Shown: one piece after another, positions 9,663 through 18,007 of the stretch | Numbering within the stretch: the stretch's first letter is position 1 | Layout of the letters: every line of letters begins with the position of its first letter | Source of the DNA: Propionimicrobium lymphophilum DSM 4903 | Lineage (GTDB): Bacteria > Actinomycetota > Actinomycetes > Propionibacteriales > Propionibacteriaceae | Direction of reading: 5' to 3' | Assembly (NCBI RefSeq): GCF_000423485.1 | Contig: NZ_AUIB01000008.1 | Span: 27,753 to 91,752, forward strand | Length of the DNA: 64,000 nucleotides | Position numbers and translations under genes: made by a program | The notes under the pieces: generated by a model | The model's database searches: none | What the model was told of the DNA's origin: nothing | Seen by the model: only the letters and a program-made list of their open reading frames with translations

Positions 9663-9681
9663 TAGGGTTAGCCTTACTTGC
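9663..9681 (+). promoter_or_regulatory. ilvE promoter -10 with DtxR/IdeR-like palindrome
   Basis: TAGCCT (9669-9674) ends 7 bases before the ilvE ATG, a leaderless promoter. The surrounding 19 bases (9663-9681) agree with the IdeR/DtxR consensus TWAGGTTAGSCTWACCTWA at 15 of 19 positions, counting degenerate positions as matches. Iron control of ilvE would be unexpected, so the regulatory reading is tentative. Confidence 0.35.
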
Positions 9682-10761
9682 ATGTCGCTGAAATTTGAAT
9701 TACCAGAAAACCCGAGTTTCTTAGCCGATGATGCGATAGCTACGATCCACGAGAACCCCGGTTTCGGGAAGTTCTTTACAGATCACATGGCTGTTGCCGA
9801 TTGGAATCATGAAGACGGTTGGAAGAACGACAGGCTTGTTCCGTATTCTCCCGTTGCGATGGATCCGGCCGGCGCCGTATACCACTACGCGCAGGAAGTG
9901 TTCGAGGGGATGAAGGCCTACCGTCATGCTGACGGCTCCGTTTGGCTGTTCCGTCCCGAGCGCAACGCCGCGAGGATGGCGGATTCCGCAAAGCGTCTGG
10001 CCCTGCCCGCGCTTCCGGTGGAAGACTACCTGAAAGCTGTCGAAAACCTAGTTAAGCTCGATGAGCGCTGGGTGCCGGGCGGTGAAGAACAGAGCCTCTA
10101 TATTCGTCCGTTCGAGATGGCTAATGAGGATTTCCTAGGTGTTCGTCCTGCAGAGACCGTGGTTTTCGTGGTCATCTGCTCCCCGGTTGGCGCCTATTTC
10201 ACCGGTGGTGTTCATGCGGTAGACATCTGGGTCGAGTCGCAGTACGCCCGCGTCGCAGTGGGCGGAACTGGTTCCGCTAAGTGTGGCGGAAACTATGCGG
10301 CTTCGCTGCTGCCGCAAAAGCTCGCTGAGAAGAAAGGTTGCAGCCAGGTGCTGTTCCTTGACGCAGCAGAGCACCGCTGGCTCGAGGAGCTTGGCGGAAT
10401 GAACATCTGCCTGATCACGAACAACGACGAACTGGTCACTCCGGAGCTAAACGGAAATATTCTTCCGGGTGTGACCCGCGACTCGCTTCTGCAGCTAGCC
10501 CCCGATCTCGGTCTGACTCCGATCGAACGTCCGGTCAGCTACGAAGAAGTCCTTAACGGGATCGAATCCGGCGCGTTCGTAGAGGCGTTTGCCTGTGGCA
10601 CTGCTGCAGTCATCACCCCGATCGCGTCGCTGCAGGATGCAGACGGCGTTTACGCCTTCAAGGGCGAGCCCAAGAAATCTCTTGAGCTGCGTAATCACCT
10701 GATCGATATCCAGTACGGGCGCGTCGAGGACACCCGTGGCTGGATGCACCGGGTTGTTTAA
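9682..10761 (+). CDS. ilvE: Branched-chain amino acid aminotransferase
   Basis: A 359-residue fold-type IV PLP enzyme that transfers the amino group between glutamate and the keto acids of valine, leucine and isoleucine. The GTGSAKCGGNYAASL segment holds the PLP lysine near residue 200. EELGGMNICLI and the C-terminal FACGTAAVITPI are conserved in the long (type II) bacterial branch. A -10 TAGCCT ends 7 bases upstream of the ATG with no Shine-Dalgarno, so the transcript is probably leaderless. cimA follows after 23 bases and is likely co-transcribed. Confidence 0.95.
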   Translation: MSLKFELPENPSFLADDAIATIHENPGFGKFFTDHMAVADWNHEDGWKNDRLVPYSPVAMDPAGAVYHYAQEVFEGMKAYRHADGSVWLFRPERNAARMADSAKRLALPALPVEDYLKAVENLVKLDERWVPGGEEQSLYIRPFEMANEDFLGVRPAETVVFVVICSPVGAYFTGGVHAVDIWVESQYARVAVGGTGSAKCGGNYAASLLPQKLAEKKGCSQVLFLDAAEHRWLEELGGMNICLITNNDELVTPELNGNILPGVTRDSLLQLAPDLGLTPIERPVSYEEVLNGIESGAFVEAFACGTAAVITPIASLQDADGVYAFKGEPKKSLELRNHLIDIQYGRVEDTRGWMHRVV

Positions 10762-10784
10762 TTTCGAGAGGTAGTAGCAAACAG

Positions 10785-12380
10785 ATGAGTAGCCCACTGG
10801 CGATGCCAGATGTGTTCCACATTTACGACACGACTCTGCGCGACGGTAACCAACAGGAAGGAATGCACCTTTCGGTTACCGACAAGTTGCGGATAGCAAG
10901 ACTGCTGGATGAACTTGGCGTCAATTTCATCGAGGGTGGCTGGCCGGCAATGGTCGCTGGAGACGAGGACTTCTTTAAGTCTGCTGCCACAGAGCTCGAG
11001 CTGCGCAATGCGAAGCTCGTCGCATATGGCCGCACCCGTGAGCCCGGACTTACCTGCGAGAACGATCCGGCGCTAGCCAAACTCGTCGAGGCTAATACCG
11101 AGGTAGTTTGCCTGGTAGCGAAGGCCCACGATGTTCACGTCTACGACGCGCTCCGCACGACGCTCGAAGAGAATTTGGCGATGGTCGACGAGACCGTGCG
11201 CTATCTGGTGGGCTTGGGGAAGAGAGTGTTCGTAGACCTGGAACACTTCTTCGACGGCTATAAGGCAAATCCCACCTACGCGATGGCGGTGCTGCGCAAG
11301 GCGGCAGAAGCTGGGGCGGAAGTGGTGGTGCTGTGTGACACCAACGGCGGGATGCTGCCGCACGACATGGGCGACATCGTGTCTGCTGCCACCCAGGTTG
11401 GCGTCGACCTCGGTGTGCACTGTCAGAACGATTCCGGCTGTGCGGTGGCCAACTCCATGTCTGCCCTTGATGCCGGCGTGATGCATGTGCAGGGCACGAT
11501 TAATGGCTACGGTGAGCGTTCCGGCAACGTCGACCTGACCACGGTGATCGCCAATCTGCAGCTTAAGTACAAGTGGCAGGTGATCAGCCCCGGACAACTC
11601 GGGACGCTGACGTCCATTAGTAATTCCATCGCAGAGATCGCCCATCAGCCGCTCAACCCGAGGCAACCGTTCGTCGGGCATTCGGCATTCGCCCACAAGG
11701 CTGGGCTGCACGCCAAGGCGGTGCAGATCAACGAGAATCTCTATCAGCACGTGGATCCTAGGGCCGTGGGTAACAGCACCCACATGGTTATCAGCGAAAT
11801 GGCTAGCAGGGCAAGTGTTCAGGTCAAGGGCGAAGAACTCGGGTTGGATCTCTCCGACCGCAAAGTCGCCGATCAGATCGCTGAGCTGGTCAAGCAGCGC
11901 GAGTCCAAGGGCTATTCCTACGACCTCGCGGACGCTTCGTTCGAATTGCTGGTCCTTGACTATCTCGATCAGCTAGAATTGCCTTTCCAAGTGGTTAGCT
12001 GGAAGGTCGTGTCTGAGGACGATGGTTCCGAAGAAAACTCGGTTTCCGAGGCGAGCGTGAAGCTGATCGCTAATGGTTTGCGAGAAGGCGTGATTAGCGT
12101 TGGCAATGGGCCTGTTAATGCGCTCGGCCAGGCTCTTATTCAGGCCCTGAGTGGTGAGTATCCGTTCGTCAAAAGCTATAGCCTCACCGACTACAAGGTT
12201 CGCATCCTCGACATGGAAGCCGGAACTGACGCCGTCGTGAGGGTGATGATCGTCACAACGGACGGCGAAACCACCTGGACAACGCTCGGCGTTGGCACCG
12301 ACGTCATCGAGGCGAGTTGGGAAGCATTGGCTGACGCTTATCACTACGGCCTGATGAAGGGCTACGGTTCGAATAAGTGA
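10785..12380 (+). CDS. cimA: (R)-citramalate synthase
   Basis: A 531-residue DRE-TIM metallolyase. The N-terminal barrel begins with YDTTLRDGNQQEG (residues 14-26), a LeuA/CimA/NifV family signature, and contains HCQNDSGCAVANS with metal-binding histidines. A C-terminal regulatory domain starts near residue 400. Length and the N-terminal sequence match the CimA type (TIGR00977-like) rather than LeuA. It condenses pyruvate with acetyl-CoA to citramalate, which LeuCD and LeuB turn into 2-ketobutyrate for isoleucine. GAGAGGTAG precedes the ATG; 23 bases separate it from ilvE. A homocitrate or isopropylmalate synthase role is less likely but needs assay. Confidence 0.85.
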   Translation: MSSPLAMPDVFHIYDTTLRDGNQQEGMHLSVTDKLRIARLLDELGVNFIEGGWPAMVAGDEDFFKSAATELELRNAKLVAYGRTREPGLTCENDPALAKLVEANTEVVCLVAKAHDVHVYDALRTTLEENLAMVDETVRYLVGLGKRVFVDLEHFFDGYKANPTYAMAVLRKAAEAGAEVVVLCDTNGGMLPHDMGDIVSAATQVGVDLGVHCQNDSGCAVANSMSALDAGVMHVQGTINGYGERSGNVDLTTVIANLQLKYKWQVISPGQLGTLTSISNSIAEIAHQPLNPRQPFVGHSAFAHKAGLHAKAVQINENLYQHVDPRAVGNSTHMVISEMASRASVQVKGEELGLDLSDRKVADQIAELVKQRESKGYSYDLADASFELLVLDYLDQLELPFQVVSWKVVSEDDGSEENSVSEASVKLIANGLREGVISVGNGPVNALGQALIQALSGEYPFVKSYSLTDYKVRILDMEAGTDAVVRVMIVTTDGETTWTTLGVGTDVIEASWEALADAYHYGLMKGYGSNK

Positions 12381-12405
12381 GCGATAAGCGATTAGGCTTT
12401 AACGC

Positions 12406-13206
12406 ATGAGAATCGCTCGATTTGTGCTTGACGACCAGCCCCAATATGGGCTGGTCGAACTCGAAGAGGACCAGGGCTCGCACCCGCAGACTATCGCCGT
12501 TATCAATCGCGACCCGCTAGCTGGGCCGGTCAACTACACCGGCGAGCGAGTCGATCTGGCGGACGTGCGTCTACTTGCCCCCGTGATTCCGCGTTCGAAG
12601 ATCGTCGCGGTTGGGAAAAACTATCCTCAGCACGCAGCCGAGTTCGGTTCGCAGGTGCCCGAGAATCCGCTGCTTTTCATTAAGCCGAATACTTCGGTGA
12701 TCGGACCGAATGAACCGATCGTCAAGCCCGCAGAGACGCAGGACCTGCACTACGAAGGCGAGCTCGCCGTCGTTATCGGCAGGATCTGCCGAAGGGTTCC
12801 GCTGGAACGCTCGCAGGAAGTCATTTTCGGCTACACGGCCGCTAACGACGTAACTGCCCGTGACATCCAAAACGCGGAACAGCAGTGGACCAGGGCTAAG
12901 GGTTTCGACACCTTCTGCCCGCTTGGGCCATGGATTTCGACTCACCTGGACCTCAATGCGGCGGGCGATTTGGCCATAAAGACCACCCTGGACAGAGAGA
13001 TTCGTCAAGAGGACACGACGAAGTCCATGGCGTTCGATGTTGCCCACCTGGTCAGCTACATAAGCCAGTTCACGACGCTGCTGCCCGGAGACGTCATCCT
13101 CACCGGAACTCCGGCTGGAGTCGGTCCGATGGAATCTGGCCAGCAGGTTAGCGTCGAAATCGAGGGGATTGGTACCTTGACCAACCCGGTTATGGACGAG
13201 AAGTGA
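12406..13206 (+). CDS. Fumarylacetoacetate hydrolase (FAH) family enzyme
   Basis: A 266-residue member of the FAH superfamily. The core starts at about residue 60 with IVAVGKNYPQHAAEFG. YEGELAVVIG carries metal-binding glutamates and YTAANDVTARDIQ the following aspartate. LTGTPAGVGPM is the conserved C-terminal loop. Family members hydrolyse or decarboxylate beta-diketones and oxaloacetate-like acids; the actinobacterial form next to leu genes has no proven substrate, so I give no specific reaction. TAGGCT (12393-12398) ends 7 bases before the ATG, a leaderless start. The GTGA overlap couples it to the downstream protease gene. Confidence 0.85.
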   Translation: MRIARFVLDDQPQYGLVELEEDQGSHPQTIAVINRDPLAGPVNYTGERVDLADVRLLAPVIPRSKIVAVGKNYPQHAAEFGSQVPENPLLFIKPNTSVIGPNEPIVKPAETQDLHYEGELAVVIGRICRRVPLERSQEVIFGYTAANDVTARDIQNAEQQWTRAKGFDTFCPLGPWISTHLDLNAAGDLAIKTTLDREIRQEDTTKSMAFDVAHLVSYISQFTTLLPGDVILTGTPAGVGPMESGQQVSVEIEGIGTLTNPVMDEK

Positions 13207-14141
13207 TTTTTACTGCTCCGCTGCAGACGCCAGAACCGGGCGTCAATTACACGCGCGTTTTGGCACGCGATGACGACGCCGGCGTCACCAACAAATCTTT
13301 GGTCGGGTTGCTATGTGTCTTCTTCGGCTACCTAGTCGTGGTCATGGCGGTCGCTTATGTGGTGGTAAGCCTCGGTTGGCTGCTGCGCGGCCGCCCTGGG
13401 ACCCTTGCCGAGTTCGCCTCCTACGCCATGCATTATGAGTACCCGGAGGGTCTGCTGGGCAGCCACCTTGGCCTCGCGACTATGACGCTGATCTGTTTCG
13501 GAGTCGTGTATTGGATACATCGGGTTCGACCGCGTTGGCTAGTCTCGGTGCAGCCTGGAATGCGGTGGCGCTATCTTCTTGCGTGCCTGCTAGTTGCATG
13601 CGTGGCATTGAACGCCATCTACTGGCTAAGCCGAATCGGCCAGCCATTCCAGCCTGACCTGCCCTCAAATGCCAGCTTGTGGTTTGCTTCTATCCTTATC
13701 GCTAGCCCGTTACAGGCAGCCGGGGAGGAGTTCGTGTTCCGCGGGTATCTCATGCAGTCCGTTGGCACATTCGCAAGAAGTCCGTGGGTTTCCGTCGCCT
13801 TCTCCGCGGCTATTTTCGCGATGATGCATGGCAGCCAGAATCTGCCACTCTTCGTCGATAGGCTCGGGTTCGGGTTGTTGGCCGGCGGCCTCGTCGTGCT
13901 AACCGGTGGGCTTGAGGCGGCGATCGCGGCTCACGTCATTAATAACGTATTTTCGTTTGGCTACGCGACGCTTACCGGAACTCTGACACAAGCACACGCA
14001 ATCTCGGTCTCCTCATGGACGACTACCGGATGGGATTTGGCCGCCTACGCGATCACGTTCGCAGGCTGCTGGTTTGTGGGAAAGAAAATGAATGTTGCCC
14101 GTAAAACCCCCAATTTTGTATCTGGGGCAAAGACCGTGTAA
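13203..14141 (+). CDS. CPBP-family intramembrane metalloprotease
   Basis: A 312-residue polytopic membrane protein with about eight hydrophobic segments. In the C-terminal half AAGEEFVFRGYLMQS supplies the EExxxR motif, FAMMHGSQN the second histidine and HVINN the third, the catalytic set of CAAX-protease/bacteriocin-processing (CPBP, Abi) enzymes. Substrates of bacterial members are mostly unknown. GTG at 13203 overlaps the FAH stop (GTGA), so the two are translationally coupled. In many actinobacteria gltX follows the FAH gene; here this protease occupies that place. Confidence 0.85.
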   Translation: MIFTAPLQTPEPGVNYTRVLARDDDAGVTNKSLVGLLCVFFGYLVVVMAVAYVVVSLGWLLRGRPGTLAEFASYAMHYEYPEGLLGSHLGLATMTLICFGVVYWIHRVRPRWLVSVQPGMRWRYLLACLLVACVALNAIYWLSRIGQPFQPDLPSNASLWFASILIASPLQAAGEEFVFRGYLMQSVGTFARSPWVSVAFSAAIFAMMHGSQNLPLFVDRLGFGLLAGGLVVLTGGLEAAIAAHVINNVFSFGYATLTGTLTQAHAISVSSWTTTGWDLAAYAITFAGCWFVGKKMNVARKTPNFVSGAKTV

Positions 14142-14200
14142 TGTTTCATTCCGCGCGTTAAGCGAGACAACAAAATAGTTTGCTAGTTGAAACGCTGAAC

Positions 14201-14271
14201 TGGGGTATGGGGTAATGGTAGCCCGACGGTTTCTGGTTCCGTTAGTCTAGGTTCGAGTCCTAGTACCCCAA
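14201..14271 (+). tRNA. tRNA-Gln (CUG)
   Basis: Acceptor TGGGGTA pairs with TACCCCA (14264-14270). The anticodon loop TTCTGGT gives CTG at positions 34-36, with the 31:39 U-U mismatch common in tRNA-Gln. The T arm CTAGG-TTCGAGT-CCTAG is perfect. ACCA follows, so the CCA end may be encoded. Confidence 0.92.
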
Positions 14272-14302
14272 CCAAGAGTTTCTAGCAAGAAAAACTAAAC
14301 AT

Positions 14303-14375
14303 GGCCCCGTGGTGCAGAGGCCTAGCACGCAGCCCTCTCAAGGCTGAAACGGCGGTTCGAATCCGCTCGGGGCTA
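14303..14375 (+). tRNA. tRNA-Glu (CUC)
   Basis: Acceptor GGCCCCG pairs with CGGGGCT (G-U at 1:72). The anticodon stem CAGCC/GGCTG encloses loop CTCTCAA with anticodon CTC. The T arm has GCGGTTCGAATCCGC. It is 31 bases after tRNA-Gln and probably co-transcribed; no CCA is encoded. Confidence 0.92.
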
Positions 14376-14522
14376 CAAAGCAAAACCCTATCTGACTAGG
14401 GAATGCGTAGCAAAAAGGGTGAGATTAGACCCCCTCCAACCGGCGCGTGCATCTAGCGTGCAACTTCTTTACGGTGAGACAGTTGTTCCCATTTGTGGCT
14501 CTCCACTCGTCTGATTGCCGGC

Positions 14523-14999
14523 ATGAGCGACGATTTCTCCCCATTCACTGACGATGGCCAGAACTCGCTACAGCGCTTCATCCCGACCAAAATTGGTGAT
14601 TCTGACGGAATGACGATAATGGTGCTCTCCGGGGACGAAAATAAATATCAGCTCAACGCTGTCGGACCTGTGACTAAGGACGGCTGCACTTTGCAAAAGT
14701 TCTTTTCTGCAAACGATGGGCTCACCGATGTGAGTGTCCCTTTTGCTTGTGGAGCTGAATACGTCGATCCCGCGATGGATTACTTGCTCATGCCGGACAG
14801 CAAGATGCCCGACGTTGTTTCTACCTATCGCACGCTATACGAGCAATACAACAAAGAGACCTTTCGCGTGACCTCGTCAAATGGCACCTGCGACTCAGCC
14901 GCTAGAAAATGCGCGGTTGTAATAATGGTAGTTGACTGCGCTTCCGGTCGCAGAGAAAGCGAGCTGTCGATTTTTAGCCGAGCGCTTTTCGCTTCGTGA
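14523..14999 (+). CDS. Orphan hypothetical protein, possibly a remnant
   Basis: A 158-residue open frame from ATG 14523; an upstream in-frame TTG at 14493 would add ten residues. I recognise no family. The predicted protein is soluble, with five cysteines spread over the second half (DGCTL, FACGA, GTCDS, RKCAV, VDCAS) and no signal peptide, as if it were an extracellular domain that has lost its N-terminal membrane segment. There is neither a Shine-Dalgarno nor a TANNNT box at the usual distance. It lies between the tRNA pair and the inverted-repeat element. A decayed gene is as likely as a functional one. Confidence 0.35.
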   Translation: MSDDFSPFTDDGQNSLQRFIPTKIGDSDGMTIMVLSGDENKYQLNAVGPVTKDGCTLQKFFSANDGLTDVSVPFACGAEYVDPAMDYLLMPDSKMPDVVSTYRTLYEQYNKETFRVTSSNGTCDSAARKCAVVIMVVDCASGRRESELSIFSRALFAS

Positions 15000-15008
15000 C
15001 TTATAAAT

Positions 15009-15130
15009 ATCTGCCAAACTCAACGCGCTAAACCTTGGTTTTACTAGTCACCTTTTCTGGCGCCTTGTTGACTAGGCGTTATGCTTTCGGCTAGCGCTCA
15101 AGAACTTTTAGTGAGTTGAGTTTGGCAGAT
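15009..15130. repeat. Inverted-repeat-bounded element, copy 1
   Basis: ATCTGCCAAACTCAAC (15009-15024) is perfectly complementary to GTTGAGTTTGGCAGAT (15115-15130), 16 bp. An inner pair CTAGTC (15044-15049) and GACTAG (15070-15075) is nested inside. A second copy with the same termini and different interior lies at 50020-50140. Both copies sit between converging genes, about 10 bases past the stop of the minus-strand gene. It may be a MITE-like element or a structured RNA/3' end signal. Confidence 0.7.
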
Positions 15131-15142
15131 TTTCTAGTCTCT

Positions 15143-15862
15143 CTAGTCATCGTCGCGGGCGAGCATCTCTGACAGGTGCTCGGCTGCCGCGATCACCGCC
15201 GGCGCGTGGAGGCGTCCGGGCTGGCGGGTCAGGCGCTCGATCGGGCCTGAAACTGAGATGGCGGCGATCACCTTGCCCTGCGGAGAACGCACCGGAGCGC
15301 TAACCGAGGCGACGCCCGCTTCGCGTTCTGCGACGGATTGTGCCCAGCCGCGCTTGCGTACGTTGCTTAGTCCGACTGCGGAAAAGTTTGATTCCGTCAA
15401 TCCGCGAGAGAGCCTCTCTGGTTCTTCCCAGGCCAACAACACTTGTGCGGCGGATCCTGCCGTCAGGGACAGCTGGCTTCCGACAGGGATTGAATCGCGA
15501 AGGCCGCTGGGTCGGTCTGCGGCAGAAACACACACCCTGGTTTCGCCCTGACGCCTATAAAGCTGTGCGGATTCTCCTGTGATGTCGCGCAGGCGTTCCA
15601 AGACGGGGTCCGCTTTCACGAGTAACTTGTCGTCTCCGGCTGCCACCGCGAGCTCAACTAGGCGTGGTCCGAGCACGAACCTGCCTTGAAGATCTCTGGA
15701 GACTAGGCGATGAAATTCGAGCGCCACTGCAAGTCGATGCGCGGTGGGTCGTGCTAAGCCTGTGGCCTGTACTAGAGTAGCAAGTGTCATTGGGCCCGAT
15801 TCGAGGGCCGTCAGCACTGAGGCTGCCTTGTCTAGTACGCCTACGCCAGAAGATTGTCCCAT
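15143..15862 (-). CDS. ndgR: IclR-family regulator of leuCD (NdgR/LtbR type)
   Basis: A 239-residue regulator. The N-terminal winged helix-turn-helix (residues about 8-70: VLDKAASVLTALE, then ATGLARPTAHRLAVALE) is followed by an IclR effector domain (about 85-230) with the AAISVSGP segment. Position divergent from leuCD matches NdgR of Streptomyces and LtbR of Corynebacterium, which control leuCD/leuB and amino acid metabolism. The -10 TAATCT (minus strand, 15874-15869) ends 6 bases from the ATG, so its mRNA is probably leaderless. An inverted repeat over that -10 suggests autoregulation. The symbol is given by family and context; no effector can be read from sequence. Confidence 0.85.
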   Translation of the reverse strand: MGQSSGVGVLDKAASVLTALESGPMTLATLVQATGLARPTAHRLAVALEFHRLVSRDLQGRFVLGPRLVELAVAAGDDKLLVKADPVLERLRDITGESAQLYRRQGETRVCVSAADRPSGLRDSIPVGSQLSLTAGSAAQVLLAWEEPERLSRGLTESNFSAVGLSNVRKRGWAQSVAEREAGVASVSAPVRSPQGKVIAAISVSGPIERLTRQPGRLHAPAVIAAAEHLSEMLARDDD

Positions 15863-15867
15863 AGTTT

Positions 15868-15881
15868 GAGATTAGCATCTC
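15868..15881. promoter_or_regulatory. Candidate operator between ndgR and leuC
   Basis: GAGAT-TAGC-ATCTC is a 5-bp inverted repeat with a 4-base spacer in the 50-bp divergent intergenic region. It covers the ndgR -10 box (15869-15874) and lies about 20 bases upstream of the leuC -10 (GATAAT, 15901-15906). Binding there could repress both genes. I cannot tie it to a proven NdgR/LtbR motif. Confidence 0.4.
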
Positions 15882-15912
15882 ATTAGCTGGATGGCTACCG
15901 GATAATGGAAAC

Positions 15913-17310
15913 ATGGGAAAAACGCTTAGCCAGAAGGTATGGGATGATCACGTTGTCAGGCGATCTGCAGGACAACCCGATTTGCTTTACATCGACCTTC
16001 AACTGCTGCACGAGGTAACAAGCCCGCAGGCCTTCGAAGGGCTACGCATGGCTGGTCGCAAAGTGCGCAGGCCAGATCTGACTCAGGCCACCGAAGACCA
16101 CAACACTCCTACGCTCGACATTTTTTCACCAATCGCGGATCCCACGAGCAGGAATCAGATCGAAACGCTTCGCAAAAACGTCAAGGAATTCGGTGTTCCT
16201 GCATTTCCTTTGGGCAATGACAACCAGGGCATCGTCCACGCAATCGGACCTCAGCTTGGCCTGACCCAGCCTGGAATGACAATCGTGTGCGGCGACTCGC
16301 ACACTTCGACTCATGGCGCGTTCGGTGCGTTGGCGTTTGGAATTGGCACCTCCGAGGTGGAGCACGTGCTCGCCACCCAGACCCTGCAGCAAAAGAAGCT
16401 GAAGACCATGGCAGTGAACGTCGAGGGCGAGCTGCCCGAGGGCGTTGTGTCAAAGGACATCATTTTGAAATTGATTTCTATGGTTGGCACCGGCGGTGGC
16501 GCGGGGTACGTCGCGGAGTATCGCGGCTCCACCATCCGCAGCCTATCCATGGATGCGCGCATGACGATCTGCAACATGTCCATCGAGTGGGGAGCTAAGG
16601 CCGGCATGATGGCTCCGGACCAGACCACTTTCGATTACCTGAAGGACAAGCCATACGCGCCCAAGGGCGCCGATTGGGACGAGGCTCTCGACTACTGGAA
16701 GAGCTTGTACAGCGATGACGATGCTGAATTCGACCGCGAGGTTTACATCGATGCGACCAAGCTGACTCCGTTCGTCACCTGGGGAACGAACCCTGGGCAG
16801 GGCATCGAACTGGGCGATCGGGTCCCCGATCCCGAGCAGTTCGAGAACTCCACGGACCGCGCCGCCGCAAAGCGTGCGCTGGAATACATGGATCTGCGCG
16901 CGGGCACGCCGATGCGCGATATCAAGATTGACACTGTGTTCTTGGGCTCGTGCACTAACGGACGAATTGAGGACCTGCGCATGGCAGCGGACGTCGTCTG
17001 TGGCAAGAAGATCAAGGATGGTGTCCGCATGCTTGTCGTCCCCGGGTCGGCTGCAATTCGCAACCAGGCGATGGAGGAGGGCCTAGACAAGGTTTTCACC
17101 GACTTCGGTGCCGAGTGGCGCTTCGCCGGCTGCTCCATGTGTCTGGGCATGAACCCGGACAAGCTGACACCGGGGGAGCGTTCCGCCTCCACAAGCAACC
17201 GAAACTTCGAAGGACGACAGGGCCCCAAGGGCAGGACCCACCTGGTTAGCCCACTCGTGGCGGCAGCCACCGCCATCACGGGTCATTTGTCCAGCCCCGC
17301 CGATCTGTAA
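15913..17310 (+). CDS. leuC: 3-isopropylmalate dehydratase large subunit
   Basis: A 465-residue aconitase-family subunit. It carries the [4Fe-4S] cluster that, with LeuD, interconverts 2- and 3-isopropylmalate; with CimA present it likely also handles citramalate. Signatures are [13 protein letters not shown] near residue 120 and the cluster cysteines in [13 protein letters not shown] and [16 protein letters not shown] (15901-15906) lies 6 bases before the ATG, so the start is probably leaderless. leuD follows after 9 bases. Length is normal. Confidence 0.96.
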   Translation: MGKTLSQKVWDDHVVRRSAGQPDLLYIDLQLLHEVTSPQAFEGLRMAGRKVRRPDLTQATEDHNTPTLDIFSPIADPTSRNQIETLRKNVKEFGVPAFPLGNDNQGIVHAIGPQLGLTQPGMTIVCGDSHTSTHGAFGALAFGIGTSEVEHVLATQTLQQKKLKTMAVNVEGELPEGVVSKDIILKLISMVGTGGGAGYVAEYRGSTIRSLSMDARMTICNMSIEWGAKAGMMAPDQTTFDYLKDKPYAPKGADWDEALDYWKSLYSDDDAEFDREVYIDATKLTPFVTWGTNPGQGIELGDRVPDPEQFENSTDRAAAKRALEYMDLRAGTPMRDIKIDTVFLGSCTNGRIEDLRMAADVVCGKKIKDGVRMLVVPGSAAIRNQAMEEGLDKVFTDFGAEWRFAGCSMCLGMNPDKLTPGERSASTSNRNFEGRQGPKGRTHLVSPLVAAATAITGHLSSPADL

Positions 17311-17319
17311 AGGAAAACC

Positions 17320-17919
17320 ATGGAAAAGTTCACTTCGCACACTGGCATCGGTGTTCCGCTACAGCGCAGCAACGTAGATACCGATCAAATCATCCCTGCC
17401 GTCTACCTGAAGCGCATCGCGCGCACCGGCTTCGAGGACGGCCTGTTCGCTTCTTGGCGAAAGGACGAAGATTTCATTCTTAACCAGCCCGAGTACAAAG
17501 ACGGATCTGTTCTGGTCGTCGGCCCAGACTTCGGCACTGGCAGCTCGCGTGAGCACGCCGTTTGGGCCCTGCAGAACTATGGCTTCAAGGTGGTCATCGG
17601 CTCCTGCTTCGGCGAGATCTTCCGCAACAACGCGGGTAAAGCCGGCCTGCTGATTGCCCTCGTGCCGCAGGAAACCGTAGATGCGCTTTGGGAGTACACC
17701 AAGGCTAATCCAGGCGCGCAGATCAGCGTCGACTTGCCTAGCCAAACCATCACCGCAGGCGAGGATAGCTACGGGTTTGAAATTGACGAGTACACCAAGC
17801 ACCGGCTGCTTAATGGGCTTGACGATATCGCTATCACGCTAACCCACGAGGACGATATCGCCGCATTCGAGAAGAATCGTCCCAGCTGGAAGCCGCGCAC
17901 GCTGCCGAAGCTGGTTTAG
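17320..17919 (+). CDS. leuD: 3-isopropylmalate dehydratase small subunit
   Basis: A 199-residue swivel-domain partner of Leu[11 protein letters not shown] near residue 20 and [14 protein letters not shown] near residue 70 are the substrate-binding signatures; the latter contains the serine-arginine pair that contacts the substrate carboxylate. AAAGGAAAACC precedes the ATG and the gap to leuC is 9 bases, so expression is as a two-gene operon ending at the terminator 17931-17971. In many actinobacteria an hup gene follows; here it does not. Confidence 0.95.
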   Translation: MEKFTSHTGIGVPLQRSNVDTDQIIPAVYLKRIARTGFEDGLFASWRKDEDFILNQPEYKDGSVLVVGPDFGTGSSREHAVWALQNYGFKVVIGSCFGEIFRNNAGKAGLLIALVPQETVDALWEYTKANPGAQISVDLPSQTITAGEDSYGFEIDEYTKHRLLNGLDDIAITLTHEDDIAAFEKNRPSWKPRTLPKLV

Positions 17920-17930
17920 CTAATCTGAAA

Positions 17931-17971
17931 AGACCGTCCCAACCAAAACAATTTTGGCTGGGACGGTTTTT
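17931..17971 (+). terminator. Terminator of leuCD
   Basis: ACCGTCCCA-A-CCAAAA pairs with TTTTGG-C-TGGGACGGT across CAA(T), with one internal mismatch, then TTTTTC. Confidence 0.88.
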
Positions 17972-18007
17972 CATGCTTTGACCAACCAAAGATTAAGCTT
18001 GGTTAAC

